Shown: piece after piece, positions 1 to 7,008 of the stretch
Numbering within the stretch: the first letter of the stretch is position 1
Layout of the letters: each line of letters starts with the position of its first letter
Made by a program: the position numbers and the translations under genes
Notes under the pieces: generated by a model
Seen by the model: only the letters and a program-made list of their open reading frames with translations
Database searches by the model: none
Told to the model about the DNA's origin: nothing
NCBI GenBank assembly: GCA_015232955.1
Contig: JADFYS010000044.1
Coordinates: 1-10,667 of the forward strand
DNA from: Gammaproteobacteria bacterium
GTDB lineage: Bacteria; Pseudomonadota; Gammaproteobacteria; Thiohalomonadales; Thiohalomonadaceae
DNA length: 10,667 nt
Reading direction: 5' to 3'

Positions 1-2457
1 ATGACCATAGGTGTCGTTGACCTCTTTAAAGCCATCCAGATCGATATAGACCACGGCCAGTAACTGCTGGCGTCGACTCGCCTGGCGCATACTCTGCTGC
101 AGACGATCCGCTAACAGCAGGCGGTTGGGCAGTTTGGTCAGGGTATCATAGTGGGCGATATACTCCAGTTGCTCCTGATAGGCCTTTTTGCTGCTGATAT
201 CTTCGACGATGGACCAGATACGCTGCTCCGCCCCCTCCGATTCCAGCAGGATTCCGGTGAGGCTGACAGGGATGAGGGTGCCATTTTTGCAGCGGTACTC
301 TTTCTCGTAGGGGCCATAATGACCGGTAGAGGTTAACAACTTAAGCTGTTCCTCCTCCTGGGGTCGGTATTTCTCAGGGGTGAGTGTCCAGTGATCGATG
401 GAGAGCAGCTCCTCGGAACTGTAGCCGGTCAGCCGCGCAAACGAGGGATTGAACTCGAGAAACCGCCCATCCATAGTGTTTAAAGCGATCCCGAGCTGGG
501 AGAGTTCATAGAGACCACGCAACTTACTCTCGCTCTCTGCCAGCGCTTGTGCTGCTCGCTGCTGCTCGGTGATGTCGCGGGAGATACCAAAAACACCGAT
601 CACCGCACCACTTTCGTTTTGCAGCGGCCATTTGTTGGTGAGGACGAAACCCTTCTCGCCCGCCTCATCAAAGTAGGGATCGACGCGATGGAGCAGCGGC
701 TTCCCCTCGGTAAAGATGAGGCGCTCCTCCTCTTCGTAAATTGCTGCGGTCTCCGCCGGGAAAATCTCGCGGTCGTGCTTGCCGATCATCTCCTTCCAGT
801 GGCCATGACCGGTGATGGCCGCAAGGGTCTGACTACAGAAGAGGAGGCGGCTCTTCTCATCTTTAAAGTAGACGAAATCCGTAGTCTGGTCGAGAAATGC
901 CTCGAAGTTACGGCTGAACCTCTCTAGCCGCCTCTCCATCGCCTTTCGTTCGGTGATGTCATAGAGGGTCGCCAGATGCTCAACCGGTTGGCTGAGGCTT
1001 GAGGACGCGGCTGCGATGATCTCCCGGCTGTTGCCATCCTTGGTATGCATGGTCACCTCCAGTGGCACAGAGGGCGTTTGGCTCTGCTGTGCAACGCGCA
1101 CCCGTTCGCTCCAGGTTGCAAAAACCCAGGCCCGGTATGTTGGGTCAGGAAATGCAAGTGGCCAAAAGATATCCATGTGGGGAATATCCTCCAGCGTGTA
1201 ACCGAAGGTCCGCTGAAAGGCGGGGTTGATGTAGGTGATCTCCATCTGCTCGTTGTAGGCACCAATGGCAACCGGCATCGCATCCAATATCCGCCTAAAC
1301 CGCTCCCGCCCTCTCAGCAGGACGGTGATGTCGTGAAGAATAACGAGGTGTTCATCGCTCTGCTCCCCAAGTGAGGCGACACTGGCGACGATGTTGCGTG
1401 CCTCACCACCCTTGGTGTGCAGTGTCAACTCCATCGGTTCAAAGGGTCGCTGCTGCTGCGCCGCCTCTTCGAGGCGCTTCTGCCAGTTATCGCTTACCCA
1501 CTGCCGGTATTCGGGATCGGGATAGGCGAGCGGCCACCACTGAGCGAGGTGGGGGAGCTCTTCCCGGGTGTAGCCGAAGGTGTTGTGAAAGGCTGGATTG
1601 AGATAGGTGATCTGCTGTTCACTGTTATTGATGGCGAGCGGGACGGGGATCGCCTCTAAAATTGCCAGTAGGCGTTGATGCTGCTGTCGTAAGTCCCGTT
1701 CGAGATCTCTGCGCGTGGCAATCTCTTGCGTTAACGAAAGGGTTCTGGATTCAACCTGGGATTCCAGTTCGCTATGGGTGAGACTCCAGCGGTCAACCAT
1801 ACGGTTGACCGCCTCCTCGACGATACCGAGTTCGTTTTGCCGGTGTGAGAAGGGGTGAGTCTTGAGCTGTAAGGGAGAGTTCTCGCCACTTCTGAGGTCA
1901 ACCCGCTGCAGATAGTCTGCAAGCTGCTCAAGTGGTCTGCCAATGAGCTGGCGAATAAGCCATATCAGGATAGTGGCGATGATGGTGAGCTCAATCAGGT
2001 TAAAGAGAAAGAGACGCCATGCCTGATGTTTCAACCCCGCCAACAGCTGATCTCTACCTGCAGTGGCAGTCAGCGTCCCAAGAGAGAGGCTATCGTTGCG
2101 AAAGGGGTACTGAAGAGGATATTGGCGCTCAATCACTTCGACAGAGCGGACCTCGCCGCTTGCAAAGGTGCGGCCATTCTCGTTGGTCACCGAGAGACGC
2201 TCGATATAGGGCAGTTCAAGCAGTGCCTCTAGCTGTAGCTGAAGTTGCTGCTGATTTCCGACCCAGAGTGCCTGCTCAATAGAGGGCAGTGGCGCTGTAC
2301 TCAGATAGCGGAAGCTCTGTTCAATCGCCTGCAGACCCTCTTCACGCTTGGCGGTAACCTCAAACAGGGTGGTTGCTATAGAGATGACGGCGCTGACGAC
2401 CACCACCACCAGTGCCACAAAGTAGGTCAAGCGACGGTGGACTGGAAGTGTCTTCAT
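1..2457 (-). CDS. Membrane-bound PAS-repeat diguanylate cyclase (GGDEF), C-terminus cut by window edge
   Basis: Reading the minus strand from ATG 2457, the frame stays open for 819 codons to the window edge. Residues 11-32 form a first membrane segment after a basic start (HRR). Residues ~34-144 form a presumed periplasmic sensor of no family I recognise. Residues ~147-170 form a second membrane segment, followed by a HAMP-like stretch (GRPLEQL at 173-179) and a helical linker. Four PAS domains follow: ~260-378, ~384-502, ~512-633 and ~644-757, each ending in a D-I-T/S type motif. A GGDEF domain then opens with DTLTKLPNR (771-779) and DLDGFKEVNDTYGH (806-819). The GGDEF signature itself, any I-site and any following EAL domain lie outside the window. 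The likely role is cyclic-di-GMP synthesis at the inner membrane in response to a periplasmic signal and cytoplasmic PAS inputs. It lies 12 bp downstream of a periplasmic binding protein gene, so the two are probably one operon. The GGDEF assignment is firm; catalytic activity cannot be judged here. Confidence 0.93.
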   Translation of the reverse strand, partial: MKTLPVHRRLTYFVALVVVVVSAVISIATTLFEVTAKREEGLQAIEQSFRYLSTAPLPSIEQALWVGNQQQLQLQLEALLELPYIERLSVTNENGRTFASGEVRSVEVIERQYPLQYPFRNDSLSLGTLTATAGRDQLLAGLKHQAWRLFLFNLIELTIIATILIWLIRQLIGRPLEQLADYLQRVDLRSGENSPLQLKTHPFSHRQNELGIVEEAVNRMVDRWSLTHSELESQVESRTLSLTQEIATRRDLERDLRQQHQRLLAILEAIPVPLAINNSEQQITYLNPAFHNTFGYTREELPHLAQWWPLAYPDPEYRQWVSDNWQKRLEEAAQQQRPFEPMELTLHTKGGEARNIVASVASLGEQSDEHLVILHDITVLLRGRERFRRILDAMPVAIGAYNEQMEITYINPAFQRTFGYTLEDIPHMDIFWPLAFPDPTYRAWVFATWSERVRVAQQSQTPSVPLEVTMHTKDGNSREIIAAASSSLSQPVEHLATLYDITERKAMERRLERFSRNFEAFLDQTTDFVYFKDEKSRLLFCSQTLAAITGHGHWKEMIGKHDREIFPAETAAIYEEEERLIFTEGKPLLHRVDPYFDEAGEKGFVLTNKWPLQNESGAVIGVFGISRDITEQQRAAQALAESESKLRGLYELSQLGIALNTMDGRFLEFNPSFARLTGYSSEELLSIDHWTLTPEKYRPQEEEQLKLLTSTGHYGPYEKEYRCKNGTLIPVSLTGILLESEGAEQRIWSIVEDISSKKAYQEQLEYIAHYDTLTKLPNRLLLADRLQQSMRQASRRQQLLAVVYIDLDGFKEVNDTYGH

Positions 2458-2469
2458 ATTGAGCGTGGG

Positions 2470-3183
2470 CTACCTCTGAAACGAACGATAATACGCTTGC
2501 GCAATCTCCCGAATGCGCCCTGACTGCTCCATCTTCTGTAGTGAGGCGGTAATGCGGGGAAGGAGCGCCTGATGCGACTGATGGAGGTAGTGGTACATCT
2601 CCCCCTGGTTAATGGGTGGCTGGATCGGGTGGATGGTAGTGCCGAGTAGTTCACCAAAGGTGTTCAGGGCATCCACTTCGGTCAAGATCACCACATCGAC
2701 CCGTCCATTTTCCAGTAGTCCACGCAGCTGCTGATAGTCGTCTACAATCTCGCGCTGCATCCCCTGGGTCATCTTCAGCGCCTGCTTATAGCCCCTGAGA
2801 ACAGCGATGCGATAAGGGGCCAGTGAGTCGTAGCCATTAATGGGGAGCTGGCCACTCTTGCTGTAGGCAAAGGCGCGCATGTGGAAGATGGGGACCGGCA
2901 CCCGGATGAGGTTACGGGTGATGTTTTCCACCACAGATAATCTGCCCGCCTCGCCGTCTACGATACCGGCATCGGCCATCTTCAGCGCTCTGTCTGCAGG
3001 TTGCTCGCTCAGCTCGATGGGAATAGCGAGTGGTTGATACGCCTCGGTAAGTACCGTGGTGAATATTTGTCCCAATCCAGAGGAGGGGAAAGTGGAGAAA
3101 ACCAGCGTTTTCTCTGCATATAGCGGGGGAGCAAGCGATAACAGAGTGAACGCGAATAGGGAGAGGCAGATGAGTCGCTGCAT
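2470..3183 (-). CDS. Periplasmic solute-binding-like protein (SBP family 3 type)
   Basis: A 237-residue protein with a clear Sec signal peptide: basic start MQR, a hydrophobic core at residues 4-18, and a likely cleavage after LYA (21-23). The mature part begins KTLVFSTFP, the usual first beta strand of a type 3 solute-binding protein. It contains a PADRALKMADAGIVDGEAGR stretch (62-81), typical of the transporter-substrate-binding-like proteins often found beside signalling genes rather than permeases. At about 215 mature residues it is the normal size for the fold. No ABC permease or ATPase gene is nearby; the next gene, 12 bp downstream on the same strand, is the membrane PAS/GGDEF protein. 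I infer that this protein binds a small ligand in the periplasm and may present it to that sensor. The ligand is unknown. The ATG at 3183 is chosen because it gives a complete signal peptide; the Shine-Dalgarno before it is weak. Confidence 0.85.
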   Translation of the reverse strand: MQRLICLSLFAFTLLSLAPPLYAEKTLVFSTFPSSGLGQIFTTVLTEAYQPLAIPIELSEQPADRALKMADAGIVDGEAGRLSVVENITRNLIRVPVPIFHMRAFAYSKSGQLPINGYDSLAPYRIAVLRGYKQALKMTQGMQREIVDDYQQLRGLLENGRVDVVILTEVDALNTFGELLGTTIHPIQPPINQGEMYHYLHQSHQALLPRITASLQKMEQSGRIREIAQAYYRSFQR

Positions 3184-3288
3184 GATGGGCGTGTCCGTAT
3201 ACTGAGTGTTCAGACCATAGAGGAGTTCAGAACCGAAGTGGCGATTACGAGTATGGAAGGTATGGGGGTCACCAATGCCCCCCAGTCA

Positions 3289-3316
3289 ATCCTAACCCAA
3301 ATCGTATAGGTGTCAA
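3289..3316 (-). promoter_or_regulatory. Sigma70-like promoter for the binding-protein/GGDEF operon
   Basis: On the minus strand a perfect TTGACA (3316-3311) is followed, 16 bp later, by TAGGAT (3294-3289), which matches the -10 consensus at four of six positions. Transcription would start near 3282 and leave a leader of roughly 100 nt before the ATG at 3183. Only motif matching supports this. Confidence 0.5.
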
Positions 3317-3334
3317 GTCGGAAGAATCCCCCCA

Positions 3335-3442
3335 TCAGACTCGTAACCGTTCAGACCCCATCACCTGATCTCCCTCTCCCAGCGGGAGAGGGTAGGGGTG
3401 AGGGTTAAAAAAGCAGGGGGGTCTGAACGGTTACTCAGACTC
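3335..3442. repeat. 8-bp direct repeats (target duplication) flanking the miniature element
   Basis: The octamer TCAGACTC occurs at 3335-3342 and again at 3435-3442, immediately outside the two inverted ends of the element at 3343-3434. The exact abutment makes a transposition target duplication the simplest explanation. Before insertion the site would have carried a single copy. Confidence 0.85.
3343..3434. mobile_element. 92-bp MITE, IS66-like ends
   Basis: The left end GTAACCGTTCAGACCCC (3343-3359) has a perfect 17-bp inverted copy at 3418-3434. The inside contains a second perfect palindrome, a 9-bp stem CCCTCTCCC (3372-3380) with a 3-nt loop and its complement at 3384-3392, followed by a GT-rich tract and an A6 run. 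There is no room for a transposase. Ends that begin GTAA together with 8-bp target duplications are the hallmark of IS66-family elements, so this is probably a non-autonomous derivative mobilised by an IS66 transposase elsewhere in the genome. The family assignment is inference from the ends; the structure itself is read directly. Confidence 0.85.
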
Positions 3443-3499
3443 AGCGTGGTCGTAATCTACTGTCAGCGCATTGTCGATGTAAAGTTTGAATCCACTATC

Positions 3500-3508
3500 T
3501 GTTATGAT
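3500..3508 (+). promoter_or_regulatory. Possible extended -10 promoter for the sensor kinase gene
   Basis: TGTTATGAT (TG-n-TATGAT) is a good extended -10 match, about 75 bp before the kinase ATG. No convincing -35 hexamer sits 16-18 bp upstream, so this rests on the extended -10 alone. Confidence 0.3.
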
Positions 3509-3570
3509 CCCGCGCACCCAAGATCCCTTCACCAATAGCAGGCGTGGGGCAATGAGAGCAGCGACCACCG

Positions 3571-3576
3571 AAGGAG
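3571..3576 (+). promoter_or_regulatory. Ribosome binding site of the sensor kinase gene
   Basis: AAGGAG lies 7 nt before the ATG at 3584. This strong site fixes the start of the 3584 reading frame, whose residues ~13-155 match a GAF domain from its beginning. Confidence 0.7.
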
Positions 3577-3583
3577 ACCAACC

Positions 3584-6289
3584 ATGCAAGCCCCGCCCAT
3601 TCCAGCAGATGAGAGGGATCGACTTCAGGCCCTGCGCGTTCTCTCACTTCTCGACACCGCAGCTGAAGATCGTTTTGACCGTCTCACCCGCACTGCGCAA
3701 CGCTATTTTCAAGTCCCTATCGCCTTGGTGAGTCTGGTGGATGAGAACCGCCAATGGTTCAAGTCACGACAGGGTCTCGAGGCGTTAGAGACCCCACGCG
3801 ATATCTCCTTCTGCGGCCATGCCATCCTTCAGGAGGAGATCCTCGTCATCCCCAACGCCCTCGAGGATCCACGCTTTTGCGATAATCCCCTTGTCATCGG
3901 TGGCCCTGAGATCCGTTTTTATGCCGGGGCACCACTTCATGATAAGAGCGGGCAGCGGCTCGGAACGCTCTGTATCATTAGCCCCGAGCCACGCCAGTTT
4001 TCGGCCGAGGACACTGCCGCGCTGCGGGATCTCGCCGATGCGGTTGAATCGGAGATGGATCGCACCCGGCTCTTACAGGCCGAAGCGGAGAGCCGTCTTC
4101 TCGCCCTGGTGGCGCGACACACCAGTAATGCGGTGGTCATCACCGATCCCGAGGGTCACATTATTCGGGTCAACCAGGGGTTTGAAGAGATCACCGGCTA
4201 TACCCTTGCTGAGGTGGTGGGCAAAAAACCGGGCGCCCTTCTTCAGGGTCCAGACACCGATCCCCGAACCGTAAACCAGCTCCGCGAGGCGATCGCCAGA
4301 AAAGAGGCGATCACCACCACGATTCTCAACTACCACCGCACAGGAACCCCCTACTGGCTGGAGATCACTATCCAGCCGATCTTTGATGATCAGCAACAAC
4401 TGGTCAATTTTGTGGCGATTGAGAGCGATATTACACAACGGCGACGCAATGAGATCGAACTCTCCCGCTTTGCAGAGATCATCCACGCCACGGATGATGC
4501 CATCATCTCCATCACCGTCGAGGGTATTATCACCAGCTGGAACCGGGCGGCAGAGACCATCTTCGGCTACAGTTCCGAAGAGGCGATTGGTCAGCCGACC
4601 CGAATGCTCCTCCCTGAAGATTGTGCTGAAGAGGAGCAGAGACTCCTCTCACACCTCTCTCAAGGCAGGGCTATCAGCCATATGGAGGCTGAACGCCTCA
4701 CCAAGAGTGGCAATCGTATCACTGTCTCTATCACCGTCTCCCCCATTCGCGACGAAGATGGTAAAACGGTGGGGGCGGCAAAGATCGCCCGTGATATCAC
4801 CACTCAAAAACAGCTTCAAAACGCATCCGCACAGAATGTGGATCTGATTCAGGTGGTGGAGAAGGCGCAGGCAGAATTTATCTCCCAACACGATCCGAAA
4901 GTGGTCTTTGAGTCGATCCTCGATGATATTCTCCGCCTCTCGGGAAGTGACTACGGCTTTATTGCCGAGGTGCTGACCGATCCCACTGGCCAGCGCTATC
5001 TCAAAACCTATGGCATCACCAATATCGCCTGGAATGAGGAGAGAGAGGCCTTCTACCAGGAGCATGCGCCTCGGGGAATGGAGTTTCGCAATCTCAACAC
5101 CCTCTTCGGGGCTGTCATCACTGGGGAAGAGGTGGTGATCGCCAACCAGCCTCAAAGTGATCCCCGAAGCTGCGGTCTTCCTCCCGGCCACCCCCCGCTA
5201 AACGCCTTCCTCGGTCTCCCCCTCTTTTACGGCGAGCTGCTGGTAGGGGTGATCGCTGTTGCCAACCGCAGTGGTGGTTATGACCAGTCGCTGGTCCATT
5301 TTCTCTCTCCACTTGCGACCGCCTGTGCCAACATCATCGGCGCCCAAAAGCAGGAGCAGAGTCTGCGGGAGCGCGACATCCGAATGAATGCCATCGTCAA
5401 CACTGCCGTAGACGGTATCCTCACCATCGATCGCTACGGTATTGTCACCTCCTGCAATCCGGCAGCAGAACGGCTGTTTGGTTATGACAAGAGAGAGGTC
5501 ATCGGCAACAATATCAAGATGTTGATGCCCAACCCCTATCGCGACGCCCACGACGGCTATCTCGACCACTTTCGCCAGACCGGCGAGGCGAGGATTATCG
5601 GCATCGGTCGTGAGGTCAGTGGTCAACGCAAAGATGGCTCCATCTTTGCCATGGAGCTGGCAGTCTCGGAGATGATTCAGGAAGGGGAGGCCAACTTCGT
5701 CGGTATCGTCCGTGATATCAGTGAGCGCAAAGAGGCGGAGCGGATGAAGAGCGAGTTTATCTCCACGGTCAGCCATGAACTGCGCACCCCCGCCATTACC
5801 AACTCAGTCAACAGAATCAAAAGATATTCGCACTCACGCAACAGTCACCAGACCCCTTCTGTGCAAAGGGTATTGAGCAGTGACCTCAACCAGAGTACTC
5901 ATTGTCCGCAACGACAAACTGGGGGATTTTGTCCTTGCGCTGCCGCTGTTTGCCCTGCTCAAACACTACGCACCGCACCTCCACCTCACTGCGCTGGTCC
6001 CCTCTTATACCGCACCCCTGGCCGAGGCGTCACCATGGATCGATGCGGTGGTCATCGATACCCCGGGGCAGAATCTGTTCCGGGATCTCCAATCGCTTCA
6101 CCATACATTTCGCTTTGGCGATTACGATATCCTCCTCACCCTCTTCTCCAGTGGCCGAGTCGCCTTGAGTGGCTGTCTAAGCGGCATCCCCTATCGCCTC
6201 GCCCCGGCAACCAAAATTTTTCAGTTCTGTTACAACCACCGCCTGCGTCAGCGCCGCTCCCGCTCACACAAACCGGAGTACGCCTATAA
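3584..6289 (+). CDS. Truncated GAF-PAS-PAS-GAF-PAS sensor histidine kinase with FixL-type haem PAS; out-of-frame tail
   Basis: The domains in order are: GAF ~13-155 (SFCGHAI, DPRFCDNPLV, IRFYAGAPL, LGTLCII); PAS ~170-286 (GALLQGPDTDPRT, of the LOV-related type but without the NCRFLQ cysteine); PAS ~291-407; GAF ~425-588 (HPPLNAFLGLPL, VANRSGGYD); PAS ~598-715; then the start of a HisKA domain (MKSEFISTVSHELRTP, 721-736; phospho-acceptor His731). The third PAS resembles oxygen-sensing FixL: GNNIKMLMPNPYR, a proximal-type His656 and Arg676 at the spacing of BjFixL His200 and Arg220. After Pro736 (codon ending 5791) the kinase match stops abruptly. The remaining ~165 residues are rich in Pro, His, Arg and Ser and resemble no domain; from 5880 they are simply the wrong frame of the GT9 gene. 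Without the second dimerisation helix and the ATPase domain the product cannot autophosphorylate, so it is a remnant, probably a pseudogene. The meaningful part is 3584 to about 5791. Confidence 0.85.
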   Translation: MQAPPIPADERDRLQALRVLSLLDTAAEDRFDRLTRTAQRYFQVPIALVSLVDENRQWFKSRQGLEALETPRDISFCGHAILQEEILVIPNALEDPRFCDNPLVIGGPEIRFYAGAPLHDKSGQRLGTLCIISPEPRQFSAEDTAALRDLADAVESEMDRTRLLQAEAESRLLALVARHTSNAVVITDPEGHIIRVNQGFEEITGYTLAEVVGKKPGALLQGPDTDPRTVNQLREAIARKEAITTTILNYHRTGTPYWLEITIQPIFDDQQQLVNFVAIESDITQRRRNEIELSRFAEIIHATDDAIISITVEGIITSWNRAAETIFGYSSEEAIGQPTRMLLPEDCAEEEQRLLSHLSQGRAISHMEAERLTKSGNRITVSITVSPIRDEDGKTVGAAKIARDITTQKQLQNASAQNVDLIQVVEKAQAEFISQHDPKVVFESILDDILRLSGSDYGFIAEVLTDPTGQRYLKTYGITNIAWNEEREAFYQEHAPRGMEFRNLNTLFGAVITGEEVVIANQPQSDPRSCGLPPGHPPLNAFLGLPLFYGELLVGVIAVANRSGGYDQSLVHFLSPLATACANIIGAQKQEQSLRERDIRMNAIVNTAVDGILTIDRYGIVTSCNPAAERLFGYDKREVIGNNIKMLMPNPYRDAHDGYLDHFRQTGEARIIGIGREVSGQRKDGSIFAMELAVSEMIQEGEANFVGIVRDISERKEAERMKSEFISTVSHELRTPAITNSVNRIKRYSHSRNSHQTPSVQRVLSSDLNQSTHCPQRQTGGFCPCAAAVCPAQTLRTAPPPHCAGPLLYRTPGRGVTMDRCGGHRYPGAESVPGSPIASPYISLWRLRYPPHPLLQWPSRLEWLSKRHPLSPRPGNQNFSVLLQPPPASAPLPLTQTGVRL

Positions 6290-6953
6290 CCTCGATCTCG
6301 GGGAGTATCTCCTCCAGAACTATCTTGGGATCACTCTGGAGTCGCGAAGCGAACAAGGGGATGATCTCCTGCCATCGGAGATTGAACGCCCGATACTCCG
6401 CCTGGATGGAGATCTCTCTGTAGAGAGAGAACGGTTCTGCCTTCAACACCAGCTACCGCCAGAGAGGAGTCTGCTCTTTATCCACCCGGGAAGCGGCGGA
6501 TCTGCCAATAACCTGAGACCGGATCAGTATGCAGCGCTCGCTGTTGAGCTGGGGCGTGAACCCTGTTCACTGGTCATAGTGGCCGGTCCCGGGGAGGAGA
6601 AAGTGGCGCAGGAGGTGGTATTTCGTATCGCTACCTCCGGAGTCGAACTCCCGGTGACCCTCTACCACTCTACAGCCGGTCTGATCCCTTTTGCCCGTAC
6701 TCTGCAACTTGCGGATCTCTTTATCTCCGGTTCAACCGGTCCACTCCATATCGCCGGTGCTCTCAATATCTCTACGGCCGCTTTTTATCCCCGTCACCGT
6801 TCAGCCACCCCCCTCCGCTGGCAGACGCTGAACGCCCCGGAGCGAAGATTGGTCTTTACCCCTCCCCCCTCGGCTGCAGCAGAAGCGGTTACAGCCTGCA
6901 ATCTGGAGGAGGCGATCACCGCAATCCGTCACCACCTTCGTCAACAGAGTTAG
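5880..6953 (+). CDS. Glycosyltransferase family 9 (heptosyltransferase-like)
   Basis: A 357-residue protein of normal length for GT9 enzymes, which transfer heptose or related sugars from an ADP-sugar to the LPS core at the cytoplasmic face of the inner membrane. The N-terminal Rossmann half opens with VLIVRNDKLGDFVLALPL (6-23), the R-x-D-x-x-GD acceptor-side signature. The C-terminal half has FIHPGSGGS (200-208) and GSTGPLHIAGAL (284-295), the nucleotide-sugar site. This copy reads STGP where classical WaaC/WaaF have DTGP, so it may belong to a branch distinct from them. The start is GTG at 5880: an in-frame TGA lies two codons upstream, and AAAGGG (5865-5870) is 9 nt before it. The gene begins about 90 bp after the point where the upstream kinase is broken and is overlapped by that gene's meaningless tail. 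It converges on the GT4 gene, with 55 bp between them. The exact sugar is unknown. Confidence 0.9.
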   Translation: MTSTRVLIVRNDKLGDFVLALPLFALLKHYAPHLHLTALVPSYTAPLAEASPWIDAVVIDTPGQNLFRDLQSLHHTFRFGDYDILLTLFSSGRVALSGCLSGIPYRLAPATKIFQFCYNHRLRQRRSRSHKPEYAYNLDLGEYLLQNYLGITLESRSEQGDDLLPSEIERPILRLDGDLSVERERFCLQHQLPPERSLLFIHPGSGGSANNLRPDQYAALAVELGREPCSLVIVAGPGEEKVAQEVVFRIATSGVELPVTLYHSTAGLIPFARTLQLADLFISGSTGPLHIAGALNISTAAFYPRHRSATPLRWQTLNAPERRLVFTPPPSAAAEAVTACNLEEAITAIRHHLRQQS

Positions 6954-7008
6954 CGTGAAAGACATTTCATTATCGAGGGTGACGCCACCCCACTCATGCA
7001 AGTTAGTG

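Larger units (their letters stand above)
3184..3583. other. Divergent intergenic region
   Basis: About 400 bp separate the leftward binding-protein operon from the rightward sensor kinase. I see no credible coding sequence in it. It contains a leftward promoter candidate, a miniature inverted-repeat element in the middle, and a rightward extended -10 and ribosome binding site near the kinase start. The miniature element lies between the two promoter candidates, so it separates rather than interrupts them. Confidence 0.7.

Noticed and set aside
547..927. Plus-strand open frame of 126 codons
   Set aside because: It lies wholly inside the uninterrupted minus-strand PAS/GGDEF frame, and its product resembles no domain; it is a shadow.
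3372..3392. Internal 9-bp palindrome of the miniature element as a terminator
   Set aside because: The stem is strong, but no U-tract follows it directly on either strand; the A6 run is about 15 nt away. It is better explained as part of the element.
4197..4280. First PAS of the kinase as a blue-light LOV domain
   Set aside because: The region has the LOV-like GALLQGPDTD stretch but no cysteine at the flavin-adduct position (no NCRFLQ), so photochemistry is not supported.
5198..5776. Minus-strand open frame of 192 codons opposite the sensor kinase
   Set aside because: The plus strand encodes clear GAF and PAS motifs through the whole stretch, and the antisense product has no recognisable features.
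6977..6990. Small hairpin GGGTG-ACGC-CACCC between the convergent GT9 and GT4 genes as a terminator
   Set aside because: The stem is only 5 bp and no T-run follows on either strand, so it does not qualify as an intrinsic terminator.
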